Assembly (NCBI GenBank): GCA_946615295.1
Contig: CAMOHL010000033.1
Location: 1-7,431, forward strand
Source of the DNA: an uncultured Clostridia bacterium
Lineage (GTDB): Bacteria; Bacillota; Clostridia; Christensenellales; UBA1242
Length of the DNA: 7,431 nt
Direction of reading: 5' to 3'
The translations under genes and the position numbers were made by a program. A model generated the notes under the pieces. It was not told the DNA's origin. It did no database searches and was given only the letters and a program-made list of their open reading frames with translations. Of the stretch, positions 1-6,426 are shown in pieces; position 1 is the first letter of the stretch, and every line of letters starts with the position of its first letter.

Positions 1-381
1 TCTTTCAACTTCTCTTAACTTTTGCATAACAACTTGTTTTGCTGTTTGAACTGCAATTCTTCCAAAATCTTTTGGGTTTTCTTCTTGTTGAACAATATCT
101 CCAACTTTGTAGCTCTTTTTTATTTTTTGTGCTTCACTCAAAAGAATTTGTTTGTCTGGTTCAACCAACTCTTCTTCATTTGCAACAACTGTTTTGTAAC
201 TGAAAACTTCTATTTTGCATTTGTCTGGATTCAATTTTACAAATGCACTCTTTGCTTCGCCATAATTTCTCTTGTATGCAGAAGTCAAAGCTGATTCTAG
301 TGCTTCAATAAAAACTTCTTTTTTTACTCTTTTTGTGCTTTCCAAATCTTCTAGTGCTTGAAAAAAATCTTTACTAATCAT
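1..381 (-). CDS. nusA: Transcription termination/antitermination factor NusA, N-terminal part (runs off the window)
   Basis: NusA binds RNA polymerase and modulates pausing, termination and antitermination. The 127 visible residues cover the RNA-polymerase-binding N-terminal domain. They start MISKDFFQALEDLE and contain the family's AL..AYKRNYG segment (about residues 31-40). They continue to VGDIV (about 93-97) and the diagnostic DFGRIAVQTAKQVVMQK block (about 105-121), which precedes the S1 domain. The S1 and KH domains lie outside the window. The ATG at 381 is preceded by AAGGAG seven bases upstream, and that site overlaps the rimP stop codon, so translation is probably coupled. The rimP-nusA pairing is conserved across bacteria. 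Only the 3' end is missing, because of the window edge; nothing suggests a broken gene. Confidence 0.95.
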   Translation of the reverse strand, partial: MISKDFFQALEDLESTKRVKKEVFIEALESALTSAYKRNYGEAKSAFVKLNPDKCKIEVFSYKTVVANEEELVEPDKQILLSEAQKIKKSYKVGDIVQQEENPKDFGRIAVQTAKQVVMQKLREVER

Positions 382-392
382 TTAAATTCTCC

Positions 393-857
393 TTAAAATT
401 CTATTACAGGGGTGCAATTTGCAAATTCATTAAACTTGAAAGTCATATCTTCCCCATCTACATTTATTGTTATTGTTTCTTCGCTGTAATCCTTAAGTTC
501 ACCAATCAAAACTTTTTTGCCATTTAAGGCAGCATAGAATTTTACTTCTACTTTTTTACCCAAATTTCTTTTGGCATCTTTGGCTGTTTTTATTGGTCTA
601 TCCAATCCAAGAGATGAAACATTTAGTGAATATGGTTCATCGTTTGTTGGATTGAGTTCATCCAAAGGCATATCAACTGCTTTTGAAACTTTTTCACAAT
701 CTTCCAATGAAATTCCGTTTTCAGAATATATAAACAATGTTAAGTCCATACCTGAATGACCTTTTGCATATTTGACTTCTACAAGCTCATAGCCAAGTTC
801 GCTAACAATTGGTTCACATAGTTCTGTAACCATTTCTACAACACTTTTCTTTGCCAT
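393..857 (-). CDS. rimP: Ribosome maturation factor RimP
   Basis: RimP assists late assembly of the 30S ribosomal subunit. The 154-residue product has the usual family length. It shows the N-terminal alpha/beta domain (ELVEVKYAKG, about residues 25-34), then the hallmark YSLNVSSLGLDRPIK segment (about 82-96; family consensus Y.LEVSSPGLDRP.K). The C-terminal SH3-like barrel follows (GKKVEVKFYAALNGKK, then FNEFANCTPVIEF at the end). I start it at the ATG at 857 (MAKKSVVEM), which has AGGAG four bases upstream. An in-frame ATG six codons earlier, at 875, lies inside a strong leader hairpin and has no Shine-Dalgarno sequence. The gene is first in an apparent rimP-nusA transcript with its own promoter; the next gene starts 11 bases after its stop. 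Confidence 0.95.
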   Translation of the reverse strand: MAKKSVVEMVTELCEPIVSELGYELVEVKYAKGHSGMDLTLFIYSENGISLEDCEKVSKAVDMPLDELNPTNDEPYSLNVSSLGLDRPIKTAKDAKRNLGKKVEVKFYAALNGKKVLIGELKDYSEETITINVDGEDMTFKFNEFANCTPVIEF

Positions 858-873
858 TTTTCTCCTATCTAAC

Positions 874-903
874 AATTAAGAGCGATTTTCATCGCTCTTA
901 ATT
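874..903 (-). promoter_or_regulatory. Leader hairpin immediately upstream of the rimP ribosome binding site
   Basis: Read on the minus strand, AATTAAGAGCGAT and ATCGCTCTTAATT form a perfect 13-bp stem closed by a GAAA (GNRA-type) tetraloop. The hairpin begins about 8-10 nt after the predicted transcription start and ends 7 nt before the AGGAG of rimP. There is no U-run after it on either strand, so it does not look like a classical intrinsic terminator. A 5'-end mRNA stabiliser, or a structure that tunes rimP-nusA translation or termination, is more likely (inference). The perfect inverted repeat is directly visible; the function is not. Confidence 0.7.
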
Positions 904-907
904 ATCG

Positions 908-923
908 TAATACAGCTGTATTA
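908..923. promoter_or_regulatory. Perfect 16-bp palindrome over the rimP -10 box and start site (candidate operator)
   Basis: TAATACAGCTGTATTA is its own reverse complement. It covers four bases of the -10 hexamer (920-923) and reaches past the expected start site, which is where a repressor would block initiation. Its core TACAGCTGTA fits TACAnnTGTA, the operator core known for the BlaI/MecI/CopY repressor family. No such regulator is encoded in the window, so the assignment is inference. Partial overlap with the AT-rich promoter raises the chance of coincidence somewhat. Confidence 0.45.
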
Positions 924-948
924 TAACATAAACTATAATAATATGCAA
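920..948 (-). promoter_or_regulatory. Vegetative (sigma-70/SigA-type) promoter for rimP-nusA
   Basis: On the minus strand TTGCAT (948-943) is followed by a 17-bp spacer and a perfect TATAAT (925-920). The spacer ends in TGT, giving the extended -10 form TGnTATAAT. The predicted start falls near 911-913, giving a leader of about 55 nt before the rimP ATG at 857. It is the best promoter match I found in the window and explains why rimP-nusA is separated by 197 nt from the gene upstream. Confidence 0.85.
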
Positions 949-1054
949 GAGTTTATTTGAATTTTCTATATATTTACTGCAAATTATTATATTTTTGATT
1001 TATGTTTTTTGTTATCAAAAAAACATTTAAAACAAATTTATTTTTTGATTTGAA

Positions 1055-2584
1055 TCAATAATACTTTTCAACTAGTTTTATAAACAATTTTGCTGTTGCA
1101 ACTGCATCATTTGCCGCTCTATGTGCATCTATAAGTGGAACATTCATAGCATTGCAAACTGTTGAAAGTTTATAGTTATTTAGTCCTTTTATTTTATCCT
1201 TTGCAATATTGAAAACATCATCTCTTTTGTTCTCAAATTTATAAAACTGATTCTTTGCCTCTCTATCAATAAACAAATCATCAAAACCTATATTGTTGTA
1301 TCCAACCAAAATTGAACCTTCGCAAAACTTATAAAAATCAGGCAATGCCATTTCTATTGTTGGCGAATGTTCAACCATTGCATTGGTTATTCTGTTGACT
1401 TTTGTCGCCTCTTCTGGAATTTCTTTTTCAGGATTGATAAAAGTACAAAACTTTTCTACTATTCTGCCATCTACAATTTTGAATGCACCTATATCAATAA
1501 TTTTTTCAGTTTGTGAGTTTATACCGGTAGTTTCCAAATCATAGACAACAAATGTGTTTTCTAGCAAATAACTTTTTTCTGTCTTTTTTTCTTCAAAAAA
1601 CAATCCAATTTGCTCAGTGAACTCGTATGGCTCTGGCTTCACAAATCTATAATTTGAAGGACATTTTCTATAAACAATTTTTGGAGGATTAAAAGTTGCT
1701 TCAGCCAAACTGCTAACACGGATACTCTTTTCGTTGTGATATATATTAATCTTTCCATAAACAACAATTGACTTTCCAACTTCTAGTTCCTTTGGCTCTT
1801 CTATACTCTTTGGCAAAAACCAAACACATCTAACTGTTGAATTTTCATATTCAAGTTCAAAAGACATATATTTTTTTGTTTCTGTTTCACCTTCCTTGTT
1901 AATTTCCCTAATTGAACAAGATTTTACAAATCCAACAACTGACATATCGGCTTCATCACCAAAATTTCCTGCTATGTATGCCTTTTTGAATTCATATTCT
2001 CCATATATCTTATTAACAACATTTACATCTACAATTTGAGCATTTTTCATTTCTTCAAAAATCATGTTATCTTCCAAAATTCTATCCATTCTATTTGATA
2101 ACACATCTGATTTGTTTTCAATGTCATTAACAAAATTACAAATAACTTCTTGTGAAATAGTGTTAAATATTTTCTCTTCTATTTCAGTTTTTAATTGTTC
2201 TAATTGTGCTTGACTTACATTCAAATTATACTTTATGTTTAAAACAGTTTTTTCACTGTCAAAATCAAAATCTATGTTTGACTCTGATATATTTGAAAAT
2301 TGTTCTTCTTCTCTTATAATGTCAACAATCGTATTTTTGAATTCAGCCATATTCAATTTGTTGGACTTTAATTCAATTTCAACATCTTTTGCCAAATTAC
2401 CAACATATTCTTTGCTTAGCATAGTTAATTCTTGAATATTTTGCTTTGTTTTAAGTTCACTATTTTTTAACAAAAATTGCAAATACAATTTTGATTTTAC
2501 CTTTGAATACTTTCCACCAAAAAACAACAAATCTGAATATTTGTTGTTTGTTTTCGTATTTATAAAATCAATAATTTTATCCAT
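1055..2584 (-). CDS. PolC-like protein reduced to N-terminal region, OB fold and DEDDh exonuclease; no PHP or polymerase domain
   Basis: The gene sits in the polC position, upstream of rimP, but encodes only 509 residues against roughly 1,440 for a complete PolC replicative polymerase. Residues 1 to about 190 resemble the PolC N-terminal region. Residues about 195-297 form an OB (nucleic-acid-binding) fold. Residues about 343-509 form a 3'-5' exonuclease with all DEDDh residues: D349 and E351 in DLETTG, D435 in NNIGFD, H488 and D493 in HRAAND. In PolC the exonuclease is inserted within the PHP domain. Here the first PHP half, with its HLHT-type motif, is absent between OB and exonuclease, and nothing follows the exonuclease before the TAA stop. 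No continuation exists in any frame downstream, so a frameshift is unlikely. The ATG at 2584 has AGGAG six bases upstream and lies 9 nt after rseP. It is probably a stand-alone exonuclease or proofreading factor; calling it polC would mislead. Confidence 0.85.
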   Translation of the reverse strand: MDKIIDFINTKTNNKYSDLLFFGGKYSKVKSKLYLQFLLKNSELKTKQNIQELTMLSKEYVGNLAKDVEIELKSNKLNMAEFKNTIVDIIREEEQFSNISESNIDFDFDSEKTVLNIKYNLNVSQAQLEQLKTEIEEKIFNTISQEVICNFVNDIENKSDVLSNRMDRILEDNMIFEEMKNAQIVDVNVVNKIYGEYEFKKAYIAGNFGDEADMSVVGFVKSCSIREINKEGETETKKYMSFELEYENSTVRCVWFLPKSIEEPKELEVGKSIVVYGKINIYHNEKSIRVSSLAEATFNPPKIVYRKCPSNYRFVKPEPYEFTEQIGLFFEEKKTEKSYLLENTFVVYDLETTGINSQTEKIIDIGAFKIVDGRIVEKFCTFINPEKEIPEEATKVNRITNAMVEHSPTIEMALPDFYKFCEGSILVGYNNIGFDDLFIDREAKNQFYKFENKRDDVFNIAKDKIKGLNNYKLSTVCNAMNVPLIDAHRAANDAVATAKLFIKLVEKYY

Positions 2585-2593
2585 TGTAAACTC

Positions 2594-3823
2594 CTATCTT
2601 ATAAATAACAAGTGATAGATGTCAGCAATAACAACAAGCCCCATCAAAATAAAGAACCCTATATTGTGAATTGCATTTTCAACTTTTGGATTGATTGGTT
2701 TTCCTCTTATCCATTCGATTGTTGTAAACACCATTTTGCTACCATCTAATGCAGGTATTGGCAATAGATTAAACACTCCCAAATTTACAGCAATAAGTGG
2801 AAGTAACACAAAGAAACTTGCAAAATTGCTTTGTGTGAATGTTGCAATTGTTGTTATTGTTGTTATTGGGCCTCCAACTGCAGCGAGTCCTAATTGACCA
2901 GAAATCAAAAGCCAAAGTGCTTCCAAAACCTTAAATGCCAAACCGAATGTGAAAGGTATAGCTCTCAAAAGCGCTTCGCCAAAGCTATGTTTATATGCTT
3001 CGTTTGTTATTCCAATAACTTTGTAGTCTGTTGTCAATCCTAAGTTATATAATTCTATAGTTACATCTTGCAATTTTCCATCTCTTTTGATGGTTAAAAT
3101 TGCTGAATTTCCATCAATATTTGCAATCAAATTGTTGAAAGTGTTGTTTTTTGCAAAATCAATATCAACACCATTGACTTTCAATATAACATCGCCAGAT
3201 TTCAAATTTTCATTGCTTTTAAACTCAACATTTACTGTTGCAATATAATATGAATTTTCTCTATAATATCTCACTTGATAAGAACTTGCTTGACTGCCAA
3301 CATTTTTTGCATACTCTCTTATCGAATATGACAAACTGTCAACTGAAGCATCACTAACCGCTACTCCATTTATGTCAACAATTTTGTCTGTTGACTGCCA
3401 ATTGTCAACTGTTGTGCTAACAACAACTGGAATGCTTTCTACTGAATAAACTTTTGGTATATCATATCCAGTTGAACAAAGTAAAATAACTGAGAAAATA
3501 ACTGCTGACAAAATATTGAAAAATGGTCCACAAAACAATACAATAAGTCTTTTCCATGGAGCCATTTTGTTGAAGGAACCTTCAACTTCACTACCGTTTT
3601 CTTCTCCTTCAAATGCACAGTATCCACCAAGTGGAATGAGTCTTATGGAAAAAACTTCACCCGTCTTTTTTGATTTTCTTGAAAATAAACTCTTTCCAAA
3701 ACCAATAGAGAACTCATTTATTTTAAATTTTAATAACTTACCTGCAGTGTAATGACCGAATTCGTGAATTGTAACCATTACAAGCAGTATTAAAAGTGCA
3801 AGCAATAAATATAATATATACAA
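2594..3823 (-). CDS. rseP: RseP/RasP-type site-2 zinc metalloprotease
   Basis: This membrane zinc protease (M50B family) cleaves transmembrane substrates such as anti-sigma factors and signal-peptide remnants. The 409-residue product starts with a hydrophobic helix carrying the zinc site HEFGH (residues 20-24). The conserved GPFFN element (99-103) begins the second helix. The C-terminal NLLPIPALDG motif (352-361) supplies the third zinc ligand, Asp360; the usual following Gly is Ser here (DGS). Between the helices are a clear PDZ-like unit (SGDVILKVNGVDI, 209-221) and a weaker one before it (DKIVDINGVAV, 146-156). I choose a TTG start at 3823 because GGAGG lies exactly five bases upstream. 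A TTG four codons earlier would put that Shine-Dalgarno sequence inside the gene, and the first ATG would cut the catalytic helix. It follows cdsA by 64 nt without dxr in between. Confidence 0.95.
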   Translation of the reverse strand: MYILYLLLALLILLVMVTIHEFGHYTAGKLLKFKINEFSIGFGKSLFSRKSKKTGEVFSIRLIPLGGYCAFEGEENGSEVEGSFNKMAPWKRLIVLFCGPFFNILSAVIFSVILLCSTGYDIPKVYSVESIPVVVSTTVDNWQSTDKIVDINGVAVSDASVDSLSYSIREYAKNVGSQASSYQVRYYRENSYYIATVNVEFKSNENLKSGDVILKVNGVDIDFAKNNTFNNLIANIDGNSAILTIKRDGKLQDVTIELYNLGLTTDYKVIGITNEAYKHSFGEALLRAIPFTFGLAFKVLEALWLLISGQLGLAAVGGPITTITTIATFTQSNFASFFVLLPLIAVNLGVFNLLPIPALDGSKMVFTTIEWIRGKPINPKVENAIHNIGFFILMGLVVIADIYHLLFIR

Positions 3824-3828
3824 AATTA

Positions 3829-3833
3829 CCTCC
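3829..3833 (-). promoter_or_regulatory. Ribosome binding site that decides the rseP TTG start
   Basis: GGAGG on the minus strand, five bases before the TTG at 3823. The only other in-frame candidates are a TTG at 3835 that overlaps this site and an ATG 16 codons into the first membrane helix, so this site supports a non-ATG start for rseP. Confidence 0.75.
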
Positions 3834-3887
3834 AATTCAGTAACAATTATTGCCTATATCAAATAGTTTACAAATAATTATATGTTT

Positions 3888-4811
3888 TTATATAAACAAT
3901 AATATCAAAAATATGAAACTTATTATTCCATTAAATATCAATCCATCAACTCTATCCATTATTCCGCCATGACCTGGCAAAATATTTCCAAAGTCTTTTG
4001 TATTGTTGTTTCGCTTGATTTTGCTTGCAAATATATCTCCAAGTTGAGTATATATAGATGCAACAACAGCATATATACACAAAATCAAAATGTTAAATTT
4101 TGACAAAATTTCACTGTAACCTGCAAAGTTTTTGAAAATATAATACACAACCAAGCTGACAGTAACTGATGATAAAACTCCACCAATTGCACCACTTATT
4201 GTCTTGTTTGGGCTTATGCTTGGACAAAGTTTTTTTCCACCAATTCCCATTCCAATCAACAATGCACCTGTGTCGGTTGCCATTGTTGTCGCAAAAATCA
4301 AAATCAAAGCAAAGAATCCTAAATTTCCATTTACTTCAACAAACAAATTTATGTGATTTACAATAAATAGAATTGCTACCAAAAATGATGGATAAATCAT
4401 CAAAAACAAATTTCGTAGCACTTTGTTTTTTGTGTATTGTTGTCTAGTTCCAGCAAAACTGCAATCAACCATTTCTTTGTTTATTTTGTTTTTGCGAAGA
4501 TTGTTATACAATATATTGCTTGTAAATAAAACAATCAAAATTGCAAAAGCAATCGCAAAATAAACAATCAAACTCAAATTTAGTCTTGAACATAAAACAA
4601 AAGTCAAATAACAAAACAATGGATATGGCAAAACAAAAGCTATATCAACTTTTTTGTTGTTTTCTGTATAAACTCTGCAAACTTCATAAGTTGCAAGTAT
4701 TGCAATAAAACCCAAATACACATCAAAAATATATGGACTTATAAATCTCATTGCAAAAAATCCAATAGTCAAAACCAATATAACAGCAGCTGTTATTGTT
4801 CTCTTTAGCAT
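3888..4811 (-). CDS. cdsA: Phosphatidate cytidylyltransferase (CDP-diacylglycerol synthase)
   Basis: CdsA makes CDP-diacylglycerol from phosphatidic acid and CTP in the membrane, the branch point of bacterial phospholipid synthesis. The 307-residue protein is a chain of hydrophobic helices (about eight). It ends with the complete family signature at residues 263-289: SKIKR, then KD, then PGHGGIMDRVD, including the metal-binding and catalytic acidic residues. Length and motif placement are normal. The ATG at 4811 is one base after the uppS TGA. Its Shine-Dalgarno sequence (AAGGAG) is formed by the last uppS codons and abuts that stop, so the two genes are almost certainly translationally coupled. 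The 64 nt after its stop separate it from rseP; dxr, which often follows cdsA in Bacillota, is not there. Confidence 0.96.
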   Translation of the reverse strand: MLKRTITAAVILVLTIGFFAMRFISPYIFDVYLGFIAILATYEVCRVYTENNKKVDIAFVLPYPLFCYLTFVLCSRLNLSLIVYFAIAFAILIVLFTSNILYNNLRKNKINKEMVDCSFAGTRQQYTKNKVLRNLFLMIYPSFLVAILFIVNHINLFVEVNGNLGFFALILIFATTMATDTGALLIGMGIGGKKLCPSISPNKTISGAIGGVLSSVTVSLVVYYIFKNFAGYSEILSKFNILILCIYAVVASIYTQLGDIFASKIKRNNNTKDFGNILPGHGGIMDRVDGLIFNGIISFIFLILLFI

Positions 4812-4812
4812 A

Positions 4813-5535
4813 TCACTCCTTTATTGCACCAAATCTCCTATTTCGATGTTGATAATTTATTATTGCCTTTTCTAGTTCTTTATAATCAAAATCTGGCCAA
4901 TTTGTATTTGTAAAATATAATTCGCTATATGCCATTTGATATAGCATAAAATTACTTATTCTTTGCTCCCCACTTGTTCTAACTATCAAATCTGGGTCAG
5001 CAAATTCATTTGAATAGAGATATGTTGCAAACTCTTTTTCAGTTATACTCTTTTTGTTATCTTTTAAAATAGTATTTACTGCATTGATAATATCAAGTCG
5101 CCCACCATAATTTATGCAAAGAGCAACTTTCATCTTTTTGCAGTCCTTTGTTTTTTCTTCAATTTCATCAACTTTTTGAACAATATCATTTGGTATTTTT
5201 GATTTGTCGCCAAGAAGTTTGAATTTGAAATCTCTATCAAGATATTGATTTGCTTCGTTGTTTACAAAATCTCTAAATAGTTTAAAAAGACCATCAACCT
5301 CAGGTTTTGGTCTATTCCAATTTTCAGTAGAAAAACAATAAAAAATAATCTCTTTTATTCCAAGTTTTTCTGCATTATCAATCGTTTTTTTTACGGCAGT
5401 TATTCCAGCAGAATGTCCAAGCATTCTTGGCATTCCTCTTTTTTTTGCCCATCTTCCATTGCCATCTATAATAAAAGCGATGCTGTTTGGCAATCTTTCC
5501 ATATCAATTTTTTCTTTTTTTGAAAATAGTCGCAT
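4813..5535 (-). CDS. uppS: Isoprenyl transferase (undecaprenyl diphosphate synthase)
   Basis: UppS is a cytosolic cis-prenyltransferase that extends farnesyl diphosphate with isopentenyl diphosphate to the C55 lipid precursor used for peptidoglycan and other wall polymers. The 240-residue product has the catalytic and phosphate-binding loop IIDGNGRWAKKRG (residues 22-34, catalytic Asp24), with Arg37 and His41 following. FSTENWNRP is at 68-76, and the diphosphate-binding RTSGEQR is at 186-192, followed by SNFMLYQMAYSELYF. All expected conserved residues are present; the Met usually before DGNGRW is Ile. The ATG at 5535 has AGGAG five bases upstream, and that site includes part of the preceding ORF's TAG stop. 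Its TGA stop supports the standard code. The substrate-supplying MEP-pathway gene dxr is not in this cluster. Confidence 0.97.
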   Translation of the reverse strand: MRLFSKKEKIDMERLPNSIAFIIDGNGRWAKKRGMPRMLGHSAGITAVKKTIDNAEKLGIKEIIFYCFSTENWNRPKPEVDGLFKLFRDFVNNEANQYLDRDFKFKLLGDKSKIPNDIVQKVDEIEEKTKDCKKMKVALCINYGGRLDIINAVNTILKDNKKSITEKEFATYLYSNEFADPDLIVRTSGEQRISNFMLYQMAYSELYFTNTNWPDFDYKELEKAIINYQHRNRRFGAIKE

Positions 5536-5543
5536 ACAATCTC

Positions 5544-5735
5544 CTAAATATTAAACAAATACTTATCAGTTATAATTTTGACAAAATCATCTTTTTGTTC
5601 AAATTTTACAGCCAAGATTTCGTCATAATTCTTTTGTATATCACTACTTTCAACTATTTGATATTTTATTGAAAGTTTGTCAAATTCTTTTGTTACATAG
5701 CTCAATGGATAACCTATATAATCATTAAAATTCAT
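5544..5735 (-). CDS. Small uncharacterised protein (63 aa) coupled to frr
   Basis: I do not recognise this gene with confidence. Its ATG overlaps the frr stop codon by one base (TAATG), and its TAG stop is part of the uppS Shine-Dalgarno sequence, so it is locked between two essential genes and is very likely translated. The product is soluble-looking, with no signal peptide or membrane helix. It opens with YIGYPLSYV (residues 6-14), an amphipathic segment KEFDKLSIKYQIVE (16-29), and a second half that alternates hydrophobic and charged residues as beta strands would, ending DKYLFNI. The pattern of IG.P, a short helix and then strands loosely resembles a single PASTA-like alpha/beta unit. That is an inference from pattern only. 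UMP kinase (pyrH) or other usual neighbours are ruled out by size and sequence. Confidence 0.75.
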   Translation of the reverse strand: MNFNDYIGYPLSYVTKEFDKLSIKYQIVESSDIQKNYDEILAVKFEQKDDFVKIITDKYLFNI

Positions 5736-6301
5736 TATACAGACATAATTTCCTTTTCTTTTGATGCGAACAAATCATCAAGATTTTTTGTTGCATTGTC
5801 CAAAATCTTTTGAATTTCTTTTTCTGCAACTTTTTGAGAATCTTCAGTGAGAATGTTTTCTTTTTTCATCTCTTTGATTTGATCCATAGCTTCTCTTCTC
5901 TCATTTCTCATGCTAACTTTTGCTTCTTCAAGAAGTGTTTTTGCTTGCTTTACAAGTTCTTTTCTTCTTTCTTCTGTTGGCACTGGGAATGTGAGTCTTA
6001 TTGACTTTCCGTCATCACTTGGAGTAAGTCCCAAATTTGCCTCGTTTATTGCCTTTAAAACATCTTTGAATGCAGACATATCCCAAACATTGATAAGCAA
6101 ACATCTTGGGTCTGGAACTGTTATATTTGCCATTTGATTTAGTGGTGTCATTGAGCCATAGTAGTTAACCAAAACTCTGTCCAAAATTTTTGGATTTGCT
6201 CTACCAGCTCTAATTGTTGCATATTCACTATCCAAATGTTCTTCTGCTTTATTTAAGCCCTTTTTAAATTGTTCATACAATTCATTTTCATTTTGAAACA
6301 T
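5735..6301 (-). CDS. frr: Ribosome recycling factor
   Basis: RRF, acting with EF-G, splits the post-termination ribosome. The 188-residue product has the usual length (about 185). Conserved elements appear in order: IRAGRANP (residues 30-37) in the three-helix bundle, YYGSMTPLNQMANI (47-60) and VPDPR (62-66) in the second domain, GKSIRLTFPVPTEERR (98-113), and the ribosome-contacting RNERR (132-136). The ATG at 6301 has AAGGAG six bases upstream. It is the first gene after the tsf terminator, with a promoter candidate just upstream giving a very short leader. Its stop overlaps the start of the next small ORF. In most Bacillota pyrH precedes it; here it does not. Confidence 0.97.
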   Translation of the reverse strand: MFQNENELYEQFKKGLNKAEEHLDSEYATIRAGRANPKILDRVLVNYYGSMTPLNQMANITVPDPRCLLINVWDMSAFKDVLKAINEANLGLTPSDDGKSIRLTFPVPTEERRKELVKQAKTLLEEAKVSMRNERREAMDQIKEMKKENILTEDSQKVAEKEIQKILDNATKNLDDLFASKEKEIMSV

Positions 6302-6323
6302 AAAATTCTCCTTATACTTTTAT

Positions 6324-6352
6324 ATTTTATTATGTTTTAAAAAAAAATGCAA
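6324..6352 (-). promoter_or_regulatory. Probable promoter for the frr-uppS-cdsA-rseP transcript
   Basis: On the minus strand TTGCAT (6352-6347) and TAAAAT (6329-6324) are separated by 17 bp, and the spacer begins with a T-tract. The -35 hexamer and spacing are identical to those of the rimP promoter. Transcription would start only about 15 nt before the frr ATG, close to its AAGGAG. It lies right after the tsf terminator, where a new promoter is needed. The AT-richness makes chance matches common, so confidence is moderate. Confidence 0.6.
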
Positions 6353-6394
6353 TTATTTATTAATATTATATTAAATTAGAATTAAAAAAAGCAC

Positions 6395-6426
6395 AAAAAA
6401 AACATATTGCAAAATGCAATATGTTT
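6395..6426 (-). terminator. Rho-independent terminator after tsf
   Basis: On the minus strand AAACATATTGCA and TGCAATATGTTT make a perfect 12-bp stem with a TTT loop, followed by an uninterrupted run of T (eight T in total, counting the stem end). It starts 7 nt after the tsf stop codon and should end the rpsB-tsf transcript. The partly mirrored A-run on the other side gives little reason to think it is bidirectional, since there is no plus-strand gene to terminate. Confidence 0.92.

Noticed and set aside
22..294. 90-residue open frame on the plus strand
   Set aside because: It is antisense to the well-supported nusA N-terminal domain and has the Phe/Cys-rich composition expected of a shadow frame.
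393..875. Longer rimP starting at the ATG at 875
   Set aside because: That ATG lies within the base-paired leader stem and has no Shine-Dalgarno sequence, while the ATG at 857 has AGGAG four bases upstream.
1014..1049. Inverted repeat ATCAAAAAA / TTTTTTGAT with a T-run after the polC-like stub, as a possible terminator
   Set aside because: The stem is almost all A:T with an 18-nt loop, weak in this AT-rich context. A terminator is expected here, but this one cannot be supported.
876..1054. Remnant of the missing PolC PHP/polymerase domains after the stub's stop codon
   Set aside because: The stretch is AT-rich, has stops in all frames and no PHP or polymerase motif. It holds only the rimP promoter, palindrome and hairpin.
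3539..3587. Possible alternative frames within rseP (plus and minus) as hidden genes
   Set aside because: They lie within conserved rseP coding sequence, lack ribosome binding sites and show no recognisable motifs.
3877..3908. TATAAT upstream of rseP as a promoter
   Set aside because: No acceptable -35 hexamer lies 16-18 bp upstream; the nearest TTGATA is 20 bp away. In sequence this AT-rich a lone TATAAT is expected by chance.
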